Of a stretch of DNA of 64,000 bases, positions 53,900 through 62,351 are shown piece after piece; positions within the stretch are counted from its first letter, which is position 1, and each line of letters begins with the position of its first letter. The notes beneath the pieces were generated by a model. That model did no database searches. It was not told the DNA's origin and saw nothing but the letters and a program-made list of their open reading frames with translations. Made by a program: the position numbers and the translations under genes. Source of the stretch: Bog-756 sp035949055 (lineage in GTDB: Bacteria > Actinomycetota > Acidimicrobiia > Acidimicrobiales > RAAP-2); the NCBI GenBank assembly GCA_035949055.1, contig DASZIO010000037.1, forward strand, positions 1 to 64,000. Reading direction: 5' to 3'.

Positions 53900-54229
53900 C
53901 TAGCCCACCACCAACTGCCCGAAGACGGTGCAGAGACCCATCGCCTCGATGACCAGAAACGCGGCGATCATGGCCACCACCACCGGCACCCGCCACCGCG
54001 TCGCCCGCCGGACCATCGGCGTCGGCATGTACCACTCGGGGAGCAACCCCGGAGCCCGTCCGAGATAGTCCGCCATCGGCACGGCATCGTCGTCCAGTGG
54101 AGCGTCGGGATCACCAGCCAGAGCCAGCTCGGTGAGCTCGACCTCGGTGAGGGGCGCGCCCGCCGGCCCCGGACGCGACCCACCCGTCGGTGCCCCGACC
54201 CCGCCCCGGTCCACTGCACCTTCGTCCAT
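53900..54229 (-). CDS. Small single-pass membrane protein
   Basis: The protein has 109 residues from the ATG at 54229, with a GGAGAGG site 5 bases away. The N-terminal ~70 residues are polar and acidic, with a SHORT linker (LTEVELTELALAGDPDAPLDDD), then one membrane helix (VPVVVAMIAAFLVIEAMG) near the C-terminus. No family is recognised. Its C-terminal helix would orient it as a type of tail-anchored protein. It lies between the LPFTG gene and a multi-pass membrane gene. Confidence 0.6.
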   Translation of the reverse strand: MDEGAVDRGGVGAPTGGSRPGPAGAPLTEVELTELALAGDPDAPLDDDAVPMADYLGRAPGLLPEWYMPTPMVRRATRWRVPVVVAMIAAFLVIEAMGLCTVFGQLVVG

Positions 54230-54387
54230 ACCGACCTCTCCGGCCACTGTCGCAGCCCGCGCCGCACGGCCAGATGGTCGGGCGCGGTACCTCCACCCTA
54301 GAGCCGGCGGCGCGGGGAGCGGGGCGCGGGGCGCGGGCGCGTTCTGCCGGGATGCCCCGGGGGCCTGCGGCCGCGCCCCCGGGGCGG

Positions 54388-54927
54388 CTAGAGCAGGTGG
54401 ACCAGAAGCTCGAACAGGACGATGGCCACCCCGACCCCGACCAGCCCGCCCACGTAGAGGGCCCGGCGGAGCAGCGTTCGCCCACTGCCGGTGGTGGTGC
54501 CGATGCCCACCACGGCCAGGGCCAGAACACCGACGACCTCGGCCAGTGCGAAGGCCGTCCGGACCGTCCACAGATGGATGCCGGCCAGGGTGAAGATCAC
54601 CGTGGTCGGTATGGCGGCCGACACGATCGACCACGACCCACGCAGGTCGTGGACCACGTCGTCCACGTTCAGACGCAGGCCGTGCCACGAGGACAGGGTC
54701 ACCAGCCGCGACAGGGCGTGGGCCAGCCAGATGGCCACGGCCCCGACCACCACCACGCCCGCGGTCGTCAGGGCACCCGGGTTGGTCTCGAAGGTGAGGC
54801 CGGCGATGGCCACCAGGGTCGCGATGGTGCCGTAGACGTAGTCGGCGAGCCACTGCACCGGGCGCGCCCCGTCCCCGGGCCCAAGCGCATCCCCGCCGGC
54901 GGCTCCCGCGGCCCGCCCTTCAGCCAC
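54388..54927 (-). CDS. Multi-pass membrane protein of unknown function
   Basis: The protein has 179 residues from a GTG at 54927. There are about four or five hydrophobic segments (YGTIATLVAIAGLTF, GVVVVGAVAIWLAHALS, IVSAAIPTTVIFTLAG, FALAEVVGVLALAVVG, ALYVGGLVGVGVAIVLFELLVHLL). A loop contains the conserved-looking RLNVDDVVHDLRGSW. It is not assignable to a transporter family. The nrdJ stop is 71 bases upstream on the same strand. Confidence 0.65.
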   Translation of the reverse strand: MAEGRAAGAAGGDALGPGDGARPVQWLADYVYGTIATLVAIAGLTFETNPGALTTAGVVVVGAVAIWLAHALSRLVTLSSWHGLRLNVDDVVHDLRGSWSIVSAAIPTTVIFTLAGIHLWTVRTAFALAEVVGVLALAVVGIGTTTGSGRTLLRRALYVGGLVGVGVAIVLFELLVHLL

Positions 54928-54998
54928 GGGGGGGCCCGGGCTTCATGGGCCGCAACCGGCTCCTCCCTGATACCGGGTCACCCGGGGTGGCCGTGGCG

Positions 54999-57863
54999 CT
55001 AGGAGCACCCGCTGGTGGTGCCGCAACTACCGCACACGTAGCACGACCCCGCCCGCTGCATCACGTTGCCGCACTGGTAGCAGTAGGGAGCATCCCGTAC
55101 TTCGGTCCGTACCTCCGGTACCGGGGCCGCAGTCGCATCGGGCGTGCCGCTGCCTTCCACGACCGTCGTGATCACCGGGTCGACGGCGTCCACGTCCACC
55201 ACGCCGACCGACTCGGTGGCCGTCTCCTCCACCCCGGGCAGGGTGGGCTGCATACGCTCGGACGTCGAGAGGACACCGAGCTCGGCCCGCTCCTCGACGG
55301 GGAGATAGTCCACCGCCAGGCGGCGGAAGATGTAGTCCGCCAGGCTGGTGGCGATGCGCAGCTCGGGGTCGTCGGTGATGCCGGCCGGCTCGAACCGCAT
55401 GTTGGTGTACTTGCGGACGTAGGTGGCCAGCGGCACGCCGTGCTGCAGACCGAGGCTCACCGAGATGGAGAAGGCGTCCATGATGCCGGCCAGGGTCGAA
55501 CCCTGCTTGGACACCTTCATGAACACCTCGCCCGGGCGCCCGTCCTCGTACTCGCCGACGGTCACATAGCCCTCGCAATCGGCCACCCGGAAGGCGAAGG
55601 TCGAAGAGGTCCGCCGCCGGGGGAGGCGCTCGCGGACCGCCCCGATCACCACGGGGTCCGAGGCACGGGACTGTTCGTGGGCCAGGGCCGCCTCGAGCCC
55701 GGCGATCTTCTCCGCCAGCTCGCGGGCATGCGCCTCCGCCTCGGAGGCGGCCGGCTCGGCGTCGGCCGGGTCGCCCTCCTTCTTGGTGGTGGAGAGCGGC
55801 TGGGCGACCTTGCAATTGTCCCGGTAGATGGCGACCGCCTTGATCCCCATGCGCCAGGCGTCGATGTGCAGCTGCTCGACGTCCTCCACGGTGACATCCT
55901 CGGGGAGGTTGACCGTCTTGGAGATGGCACCGGAGATGAACGGCTGGACGGCGCCCATCATCCGGACATGACCGAGATAGTGGATGGTGTTGTCACCCAT
56001 CGAGCAGGCGAAGACGCCGAGGTGCTCGGGGACGAGCTGCGGCGCGCCGACGATTGTCTTGTGCTCGTCGATGTAGGCGACGATCCTGCCGACCTGGTCG
56101 GGCGAGTACCCGAGCCGGGTCAGAGCCCGGGGGACCGTCTGGTTGACGATGGACATGGTGCCCCCGCCCACCAGCTTCTTGGTCTTGACCAGCCCGAGAT
56201 CGGGCTCCACTCCGGTGGTGTCGCAGTCCATGAGCAGCCCGATGGTGCCGGTCGGGGCGAGCACACTGGCCTGCGAGTTGCGTACGCCGTATTCCTCCCC
56301 GAGCTCGACCGCCAGGTCCCAGGCCTCCTGGGCCGCGCACAGCAGGTCGGTCGGCACCGCCTCCTCGTCGATACCGGCCACCGCGTCACGGTGCATGCGC
56401 AGGACCGAGAGCATGGGCTCCACGTTCGCGTGGTAGCCGGCAAACGGTCCCATGCGGGCCGCCGTCCGGGCCGAGGTGGCATAGGCATGCCCGGTCATGA
56501 GCGCGGTGATGGCCGCCGCCCAGGCCCGGCCCTGATCGGAGTCGTAGGGAAGCCCTTCGGCCATCAGGAGCGCACCCAGGTTGGCGTACCCGATGCCGAG
56601 CTCGCGGAAGCGTCGCGAGTTCTCCGTGATCCGCTCGGTCGGGTAGTCGGCGTTTCCCACGATGATCTCTTGCGCGGTGAAGACGGCCGAGACCGCGGCC
56701 CGGAACCCGTCGACGTCGAAGGAGGAGTCCTCCCCGAGAAACGACAGGAGGTTGATACTGGCCAAGTTGCATGCCGAGTTGTCGAGGTGCATGTACTCCG
56801 AGCACGGATTCGAGCCGTTGATCCGACCGGTGTTGGAGGCGGTGTGCCAGCGGTTGACGGTGGTGTCGAACTGCATGCCCGGGTCGGCGCACTCCCATGC
56901 GGCGTGGGCGATCTGGCGGAACAGGTCGCGGGCCGGAACCCGGCGGATGGGTGCACCGTCGACCCGCCCGGTCAAGGTCCAGTCCTGGCCCTCGACCACC
57001 GCGTCCATGAATTCGTCGGTGACCCGCACCGAATTGTTGGCGTTCTGGTACTGCAGGCTTATCGAGTCCTTGCCGTCCAGGTCCATGTCGAAGCCGGCGT
57101 CGCGCAGCACGCGTGCCTTGCGCTCCTCGATGGCCTTGCACCAGATGAAGTCCTCGATGTCAGGATGGTCGGCGTCGAGGATGACCATCTTGGCCGCACG
57201 CCGGGTCTTGCCGCCCGACTTGATGGTCCCGGCCGACGAGTCCGCTCCCCGCATGAAGCTCACCGGGCCCGACGCCGTGCCGCCTCCCTTCAAGCGCTCG
57301 TGCGACGAGCGGATGCGCGAGAGGTTCACGCCCGCCCCCGAGCCACCCTTGAAGATGACCCCCTCCTCCGTGTACCAGTTGAGGATGGAGTCCATGGTGT
57401 CGTCGACCGCGAGGATGAAGCAGGCCGATCCCTGCTGAGGCACGCCGGCGACGCCGATGTTGAACCACACCGGGGAGTTGAACGCCGCCATCTGGTGGAT
57501 GATGAGGTACTTCAGCTCCGCACGGAACGTCTCTGCCTCGTCGTCGTCGGCGAAGTACCCGTCCTTGATCCCCCATGCGGTCACGGTGTCGACGACGCGA
57601 TCGGCCACCTGACGCAGCGAGCGCTCCCGCTCGTCGGTGCCGGGAGTGCCGCGGAAGTACTTCTGAGCGAGGATGTTGGTGGCGTTGAGGCTCCAGGTGT
57701 CCGGTACCTCGACGCCCAGCTGCTCGAAGGCCACTGACCCGTCGCGGAAGTTGGTGATCCGCGCATCGCGCCGCTCCCACGACACCGTGTCGTAGGGGTG
57801 GACGCCGGGGTCGGTGAAGTAGCGCCGGAGGCCGATACCGGTTCGCTGCGGGGCGATGGCCAT
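54999..57863 (-). CDS. nrdJ: Adenosylcobalamin-dependent (class II) ribonucleotide reductase
   Basis: The protein has 954 residues; the ATG at 57863 follows an AGAGGA site. It is the ~950-residue actinobacterial class II form. The catalytic barrel starts ~70 (AAFNSPVWFNIGV, GSACFILAVDDTMDS) with the active-site Cys and Glu in the NGSNPCSEYMHLDNSACNLAS region, and the phosphate loop is in NSQASVLAPTGTIG. The C-terminal tail has two CxxC pairs (YCYQCG, CYVCGSC), the reductant-accepting redox pair or a zinc site. It reduces ribonucleotides without oxygen dependence. A sigma70-type promoter and two NrdR-like boxes lie ~220-300 bases upstream. Confidence 0.95.
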   Translation of the reverse strand: MAIAPQRTGIGLRRYFTDPGVHPYDTVSWERRDARITNFRDGSVAFEQLGVEVPDTWSLNATNILAQKYFRGTPGTDERERSLRQVADRVVDTVTAWGIKDGYFADDDEAETFRAELKYLIIHQMAAFNSPVWFNIGVAGVPQQGSACFILAVDDTMDSILNWYTEEGVIFKGGSGAGVNLSRIRSSHERLKGGGTASGPVSFMRGADSSAGTIKSGGKTRRAAKMVILDADHPDIEDFIWCKAIEERKARVLRDAGFDMDLDGKDSISLQYQNANNSVRVTDEFMDAVVEGQDWTLTGRVDGAPIRRVPARDLFRQIAHAAWECADPGMQFDTTVNRWHTASNTGRINGSNPCSEYMHLDNSACNLASINLLSFLGEDSSFDVDGFRAAVSAVFTAQEIIVGNADYPTERITENSRRFRELGIGYANLGALLMAEGLPYDSDQGRAWAAAITALMTGHAYATSARTAARMGPFAGYHANVEPMLSVLRMHRDAVAGIDEEAVPTDLLCAAQEAWDLAVELGEEYGVRNSQASVLAPTGTIGLLMDCDTTGVEPDLGLVKTKKLVGGGTMSIVNQTVPRALTRLGYSPDQVGRIVAYIDEHKTIVGAPQLVPEHLGVFACSMGDNTIHYLGHVRMMGAVQPFISGAISKTVNLPEDVTVEDVEQLHIDAWRMGIKAVAIYRDNCKVAQPLSTTKKEGDPADAEPAASEAEAHARELAEKIAGLEAALAHEQSRASDPVVIGAVRERLPRRRTSSTFAFRVADCEGYVTVGEYEDGRPGEVFMKVSKQGSTLAGIMDAFSISVSLGLQHGVPLATYVRKYTNMRFEPAGITDDPELRIATSLADYIFRRLAVDYLPVEERAELGVLSTSERMQPTLPGVEETATESVGVVDVDAVDPVITTVVEGSGTPDATAAPVPEVRTEVRDAPYCYQCGNVMQRAGSCYVCGSCGTTSGCS

Positions 57864-58123
57864 TGGTGTGGTCCTCTTTCTGGGTTGTCGCTCGGGTGGG
57901 GGATGGCACCTCGGCGGGAAGGTCGCACTGGACGTGTCCGGGCGATGGCGGCTCCACTCGGCGGCAGCCTTCCGGCTGCGACCGGTGACCGCTCGATCAT
58001 CCGTGACGTCGGTCGGTCCAGGCCCGGAGTGGACGCTACTCCGGCGAGGCACTCGGTCCGACACCACAGGCCGAGCCTGGGCACAAGATGTAGTGGTAGA
58101 CCCTCCCCCAAGGCACGAGATAG
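57864..58123 (-). other. Long 5' leader of nrdJ
   Basis: About 260 bases are expected to be transcribed before the nrdJ start. A 6-bp hairpin with a GGAA loop lies in the middle. A cobalamin riboswitch would make sense for a B12 enzyme's repressed counterpart, but its conserved box was not found here, so the leader's function is unknown. Confidence 0.35.
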
Positions 58124-58125
58124 TG
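58082..58125 (-). promoter_or_regulatory. Two NrdR-like boxes upstream of nrdJ
   Basis: The first box, CACAAGATGTAGTG at 58082-58095, matches the inverted NrdR consensus at most positions. The second, CACGAGATAGTG at 58114-58125, is 2 bases shorter in the middle. Their centres are ~31 bases apart, three helical turns, the spacing typical of NrdR pairs. The second box overlaps the predicted transcription start. Confidence 0.55.
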
Positions 58126-58130
58126 GGTCT

Positions 58131-58160
58131 ATTACAGCAGCGTAGTTACACCCCTGTCAA
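58131..58160 (-). promoter_or_regulatory. Promoter for nrdJ
   Basis: On the minus strand TTGACA (58155-58160) and TGTAAT (58131-58136) are separated by 18 bases, a good sigma70-type pair. The start site would be near 58124, giving a leader of ~260 bases before the ATG at 57863. Within the leader a hairpin GCAGCC-GGAA tetraloop (57964-57979 on the plus strand) is present. Confidence 0.65.
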
Positions 58161-58318
58161 CCAATTTCTGGAGCCCTCCCCGCCCTCGGCGACGTCGAAC
58201 ACCCTGCTGGGCGGGTGTTCGCGAAGAAAGGCGGATGATTGCCGGCCGCGAGCGCGCCACCGGCGGCCGACCGCCGGGGCCGGGACGGGCGAGACGCCGC
58301 GTATGGCAGAGTCCTCGA

Positions 58319-59869
58319 ATGGCCTCCCGCTCGCCTGTGACCATCGCCGTCGATGCCGGGACGACCGGGGTCAGGGCGCTGGTGGTGGACGATGCCGCCC
58401 GGGTCGTCGACGTCGCCTACCGGGAGCTCGGACAGCGCTTCCCCCGCCCGGGCTGGGTCGAGCACGACGCCGACGAGATCTGGGGGTTGGTCCGTTCGAC
58501 CCTGGACGAGGTGGTCGGACGGCTCGCCGACGCCGGCCGGGTGGTCGGGGCCCTCGGCGTCACCAACCAGCGCGAGACCGTGGTGGCCTGGGACCGGGCC
58601 ACCGGGCGGCCGCTCCACCGGGCCATTGTCTGGCAGGACCGCCGCACCGCAAAGGCCTGCCGGGAGCTCATCGAGGCCGGCCTCCTGCCGCTGGTCCGCG
58701 ACCGCACCGGCCTGGTGCTCGACCCCTACTTCTCGGCCACCAAGATGCGGTGGCTCCTCGGCGAGGGCGGACTGGTGGCCGGTCCGGACCTGGCCCTCGG
58801 CACTGTCGACTCGTGGGTCCTGTGGAACCTGACTGGGGGCGCCCGTGGCGGCGTGTTCGCCACCGACACGACCAACGCGGCGCGTACGCTCCTCTTCGAC
58901 ATCGTGGTACGACGATGGTCGGCGGAGCTGTGCGAGATCTTCGGTGTCCCCCAAGCGGCGCTCGCCGAAGTGCGCCCGTCCTGTGGCCGGTTCGGCCGGG
59001 TGACGGAGGAGGTGCTCGGTGCCGGCTCGCCGCTGACGGACGTGCCCATCGGCGGGATGGCCGGCGACCAGCATGCCGCACTGTTCGGTCAGGCCTGCTT
59101 CAGACCCGGCATGACCAAGGTGACCTTCGGTACCGGCAGCTTCGTGCTCATGAACGCCGGGCCGGTCTGCCCGCCGCCGGTCGACGGCCTCATCACCACT
59201 GTGGCTTGGGACCTCGGCGACACCGGGGCGTTTGGCTCGGCCGACGGCGACCCGCCGTCTGTCTCCTACGCCCTCGAGGGATCGGTCTTCGCCTCGGGGG
59301 CGGGGGTGCAGTGGCTGCGGGACGGGCTCGGCATCATCGACCAGGCGGCCGACACCGAACCGTTGGCCCGGTCGGTGCCCGGCAGCGACGGAGTGGTGGT
59401 GGTCCCCGCCTTTACCGGGCTGGGGAGCCCACACTGGGACCCGGGGGCCCGGGGCACGATCGTCGGGCTCAGCCGCGGCACCGGGCGGGCCCATCTGGCC
59501 CGAGCCATGGTCGAGGCGATGAGCTTCCAGGTGCGGGACGTGGTCGACGCCATGGCCGCCACCGCGACGGCACCGTCGCTGCTGCGCGTCGACGGCGGGG
59601 CCTCGGCCATGGACCTCCTGCTCCAGCTGCTGGCCGACCAGACCCGCCTGCCGGTGGTCCGCCCGAGATCGGTGGAGACCACTGCAGTCGGGGCCGCCAC
59701 GCTGGCCGGCCTGGCCGAAGGGATGTGGGGCTCGCTCGAGGACCTCGAGGCGCGGTGGACCGAGGACGGTGCCTTCACCCCGCTGGCCTCCCCGGCCGAG
59801 GCGGAGGCGGCCCACCAGGCGTGGGGGCGGGCCGTGGACCGCTCCCGCCGCTGGATCAGTTCATCGTGA
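58319..59869 (+). CDS. glpK: Glycerol kinase
   Basis: The protein has 516 residues from the ATG at 58319. It is FGGY-family: VDAGTTGVRALVVDD is the N-terminal phosphate-binding loop, then TNQRETVVAW, IVWQDRRTAK, GMAGDQHAALFGQ, TFGTGSFVLMNAG, and RVDGGASAMDLLLQLLADQ. These match GlpK more closely than xylulokinase. It converts glycerol to glycerol-3-phosphate. The product is the starting point for phospholipid synthesis, and an acylglycerol-phosphate acyltransferase gene lies nearby. Its stop overlaps that of the ACT-domain gene by 9 bases (convergent). Confidence 0.93.
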   Translation: MASRSPVTIAVDAGTTGVRALVVDDAARVVDVAYRELGQRFPRPGWVEHDADEIWGLVRSTLDEVVGRLADAGRVVGALGVTNQRETVVAWDRATGRPLHRAIVWQDRRTAKACRELIEAGLLPLVRDRTGLVLDPYFSATKMRWLLGEGGLVAGPDLALGTVDSWVLWNLTGGARGGVFATDTTNAARTLLFDIVVRRWSAELCEIFGVPQAALAEVRPSCGRFGRVTEEVLGAGSPLTDVPIGGMAGDQHAALFGQACFRPGMTKVTFGTGSFVLMNAGPVCPPPVDGLITTVAWDLGDTGAFGSADGDPPSVSYALEGSVFASGAGVQWLRDGLGIIDQAADTEPLARSVPGSDGVVVVPAFTGLGSPHWDPGARGTIVGLSRGTGRAHLARAMVEAMSFQVRDVVDAMAATATAPSLLRVDGGASAMDLLLQLLADQTRLPVVRPRSVETTAVGAATLAGLAEGMWGSLEDLEARWTEDGAFTPLASPAEAEAAHQAWGRAVDRSRRWISSS

Positions 59870-60508
59870 GCCCGGTTCGAGGTCGGGCCATCCGTGGTCG
59901 GCGATGTCGGCCATGATCGAGACCCACTGGCGTTCCCGGTCCCGCAGGACCGGATCGGGTCGGCCCACCACCAGCACCAGGTGGGCGTGGACCATGTGAG
60001 CGGTGGTCAGGCCGTCGTCGGGTCTCGGCGGGTCGGGGTATGGGCCCAGGGCCTGGCGGCCGAGAGCAGCGAGCCGCTCGCGGCCGGGAAGGTCGCCCTC
60101 GCCGGTGACCAGTTGGAATCGTTCGGCGTCGAGGACGGCGGCGAAGTCGGCGGCCAAGCTCACCCGCACCCGCTCGGTCAGCCGGTCCAGCAGTGCCGCG
60201 GGCGAGGGCTGGCCGAACAGGTCCGTCACCACATCGAGCAGCTCGGCATGGCGGTCGGGGAGCTCGCCCTCCACCGGGCGCAGGGACTCGATGGCCACGC
60301 CGTCCACCTCGAGGATCTCGTCCCGCATCAGGTCGATGAGCCCGCCCCCGGCCAGGCTCACGCCGAGCTCGTCCACCACTACCCCTTTCGACCGCTGGAG
60401 GATCTCGATGGAGATAACGTCCCCGCCCACCGAGCCGATCCGGCTGGCCACCGCCCCGAGCGCACCCGGTCGATCCGGCAGGTGCACCCGGATCAGGTAG
60501 TTGTGCAC
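59861..60508 (-). CDS. ACT-domain protein
   Basis: The protein has 215 residues from a GTG at 60508. Residues 1-75 form an ACT domain (NYLIRVHLPDRPGALGAVASRIGSVGGDVISIEI in parts, with the conserved Gly). The remaining ~140 residues are helical with an LDRLTERVRVSLAADFAAVLD segment and no recognised family; they may bind a small ligand. ACT domains sense amino acids. The protein may regulate amino-acid metabolism. Confidence 0.75.
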   Translation of the reverse strand: MHNYLIRVHLPDRPGALGAVASRIGSVGGDVISIEILQRSKGVVVDELGVSLAGGGLIDLMRDEILEVDGVAIESLRPVEGELPDRHAELLDVVTDLFGQPSPAALLDRLTERVRVSLAADFAAVLDAERFQLVTGEGDLPGRERLAALGRQALGPYPDPPRPDDGLTTAHMVHAHLVLVVGRPDPVLRDRERQWVSIMADIADHGWPDLEPGSR

Positions 60509-60567
60509 AGCATCACGCTAGGCGCCGAACGTGTCCGGACTGTTTCGACATCGTTACGGCAGATGGC

Positions 60568-61326
60568 TCAGGTCCGACGCGGTCGCTGGACATAGTGGTC
60601 CACGTACTCCTGGCCGGAGAGCCGGGCGATCTCGGACATCAGGGCATCGGTTAGCTCGCGCAGCTCGAGCGGCTCGGCCTGGCCCGTCGGCTGGGCCTCG
60701 GCCTCACCAGGCACCCGGCCGGTCCCGGGACTGCCGGTCCGGTCGTGTCGACCCGGCACGGTCGGGCACCGACCGGTCGTCATCAGCTCGCCCTCGCGCC
60801 GGAAGCTGACAGGTGGGCCGAAGCGAATGGTCACGGTGTGAAAGGGCCGCATCCACCGGCTCCCCGGAGGCTGCACCGCCCTCGTGCCCACAATGCCGAC
60901 GGGGATGACGGGCACGTCGCAGCCCAGCGACAGCCGGGCCGCGCCGGTGTGGCCCTTGTGCAGGCGGTGATCGGGTGCTCGGGTCCCCTCGGGGTAGATG
61001 CCGAGCAGTTGGCCGGTGTTGAGGACCTGAGTGGCGGTGTCGAGTGCTCGCTGCGACGCGTCACCGCCACCCCGGTTCATGGGAATCTGCCCGGCCGCCC
61101 GGAAGAACCACGCCGTCTTCCAGCTGTCGAAGTACTCCGCCTTCGCCACATACGTCAACCGGCGGCGGAGCACGAGCGGCAGGAACAAGGAGTCGCAGAA
61201 CGACTGGTGATTGGCGGCCACAACCGCGGGGCCGTGGGCCGGGACGTGCTCCCGCCCCTCGACCCTGACTCGCCACAGCAGGAAGAGGAGGGGGCTAAGC
61301 ACCACCTTGAAGACCCAGTAGGCCAC
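60568..61326 (-). CDS. 1-acyl-sn-glycerol-3-phosphate acyltransferase
   Basis: The protein has 252 residues from GTG at 61326; TTG at 61332 is equally possible. The acyltransferase motifs are NHQSFCDSL (H-x4-D, motif I), GQIPMNRGGGD (motif II), YPEGTRAPDHRLHKG (motif III) and VPVIPVGIVG (motif IV). A membrane helix precedes motif I (VLSPLLFLLWRV). It acylates lysophosphatidate at position 2. The tail of ~55 residues beyond the fold is rich in Gly, Pro and Glu. The next gene begins divergently only 18 bases away. Confidence 0.9.
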   Translation of the reverse strand: MAYWVFKVVLSPLLFLLWRVRVEGREHVPAHGPAVVAANHQSFCDSLFLPLVLRRRLTYVAKAEYFDSWKTAWFFRAAGQIPMNRGGGDASQRALDTATQVLNTGQLLGIYPEGTRAPDHRLHKGHTGAARLSLGCDVPVIPVGIVGTRAVQPPGSRWMRPFHTVTIRFGPPVSFRREGELMTTGRCPTVPGRHDRTGSPGTGRVPGEAEAQPTGQAEPLELRELTDALMSEIARLSGQEYVDHYVQRPRRT

Positions 61327-61344
61327 GGGCAACGGTATCGCCGC

Positions 61345-62259
61345 ATGTGCTCTACTGCACCGGTGGTGGAGCACCGACCCCTCCCCCAGACCAATCCCCC
61401 GGCTGAGGACGACCGTGCCGGGTCGGGTCCCTGGACGGTCCTCGGGCGTCGGGTCGCCGTGCCGGTCGAGGTCCGACGGGCCGCGCAATGGAGCGTGCAG
61501 TACCTGGTACCGCGGACTGCCGCCCAGCGAATCGTCTCCCCCACCGGGCTCGAGACCACTGGGCCCGTCCCGGGTCGGGCCCTGGTCGCCCTGGCCATAT
61601 GCCGTTACGACGACACCGACCTCGACCCCTACCACGAGGTAGCGGTCAGCTTCCTGGTCAGGCCGCACGACTCACCGCCGGGGGCATCCGCCGCCCGGCG
61701 GGTACGTGAGCTCGCCACGGGGTCGATCGGCGTCTATATCCACCGGCTCCCGGTCGACCAGGAGTTCAGCTGCGTGGCGGGCCGCGGCATCTGGGGGTTC
61801 CCCAAATGGGTGGCGTCGATCGAGATCGACGAGCCCACCGCCGGGCGGCCCGGCGCGGGCACAGGGATGTCGGCACGGCTGGTTGACGGGGACACCCATG
61901 TCCTCACCCTGTCGGTCGCCGCCGGTGGCCGGCTCCGGCTGCCGTCGCGGGCCCCGCCGACCTACTCCTTCGCCGACGGGGTCCTCCGCCGCACCACGTG
62001 GACCACCGCCGCCGAGGGGGCGGCCGGCCGCATCGGTGGGGCGACGCTGACCCTCGGGGACCACCCGATGGCCGCCGAGTTGAGGTCGCTCGGCCTGCCC
62101 CGGCGGGCCCACTTCTCGTCGTCGACGGCCCGGATGCGCGCCTCGTTCGACGCGGCCGAAGTCGTGGGGACCCGACACGGTCAGACTGCGCCGCACTCCG
62201 TGCCGATCGGTACGCCGGGGCGCGTCGCCGACCTGGGGTCGCCGGAAATGGCTGATTGA
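61345..62259 (+). CDS. Acetoacetate decarboxylase (ADC)-family protein
   Basis: The protein has 304 residues from the ATG at 61345; a GTG at 61363 would leave room for a promoter against the divergent acyltransferase and may be the true start. The ADC fold is indicated by CRYDDTDLDPYHEVAVSFLV and IWGFPKWVASIEID, with Lys in the FPK motif that forms the Schiff base in true decarboxylases. The substrate is unknown. The stop is 92 bases before the lactonase gene on the same strand. Confidence 0.75.
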   Translation: MCSTAPVVEHRPLPQTNPPAEDDRAGSGPWTVLGRRVAVPVEVRRAAQWSVQYLVPRTAAQRIVSPTGLETTGPVPGRALVALAICRYDDTDLDPYHEVAVSFLVRPHDSPPGASAARRVRELATGSIGVYIHRLPVDQEFSCVAGRGIWGFPKWVASIEIDEPTAGRPGAGTGMSARLVDGDTHVLTLSVAAGGRLRLPSRAPPTYSFADGVLRRTTWTTAAEGAAGRIGGATLTLGDHPMAAELRSLGLPRRAHFSSSTARMRASFDAAEVVGTRHGQTAPHSVPIGTPGRVADLGSPEMAD

Positions 62260-62351
62260 CCGGGACGCGTGGCGACCCTAGCGTCTACCCAATGACAAGC
62301 CCGGTACCGAGGCCTCCTCCTGCCGGCGGGAACGAGCCGGCGGGGAGTGAC

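Noticed and set aside
54945..57737. 930-codon plus-strand frame opposite nrdJ
   Set aside because: Antisense shadow of a strongly conserved gene; composition is unlike a protein and there is no domain.
57930..57985. Possible cobalamin riboswitch B12 box (AGCCGGAAGGCTGCC) in the nrdJ leader
   Set aside because: The sequence is a simple 6-bp hairpin with a GGAA loop and lacks the other conserved parts of the riboswitch.
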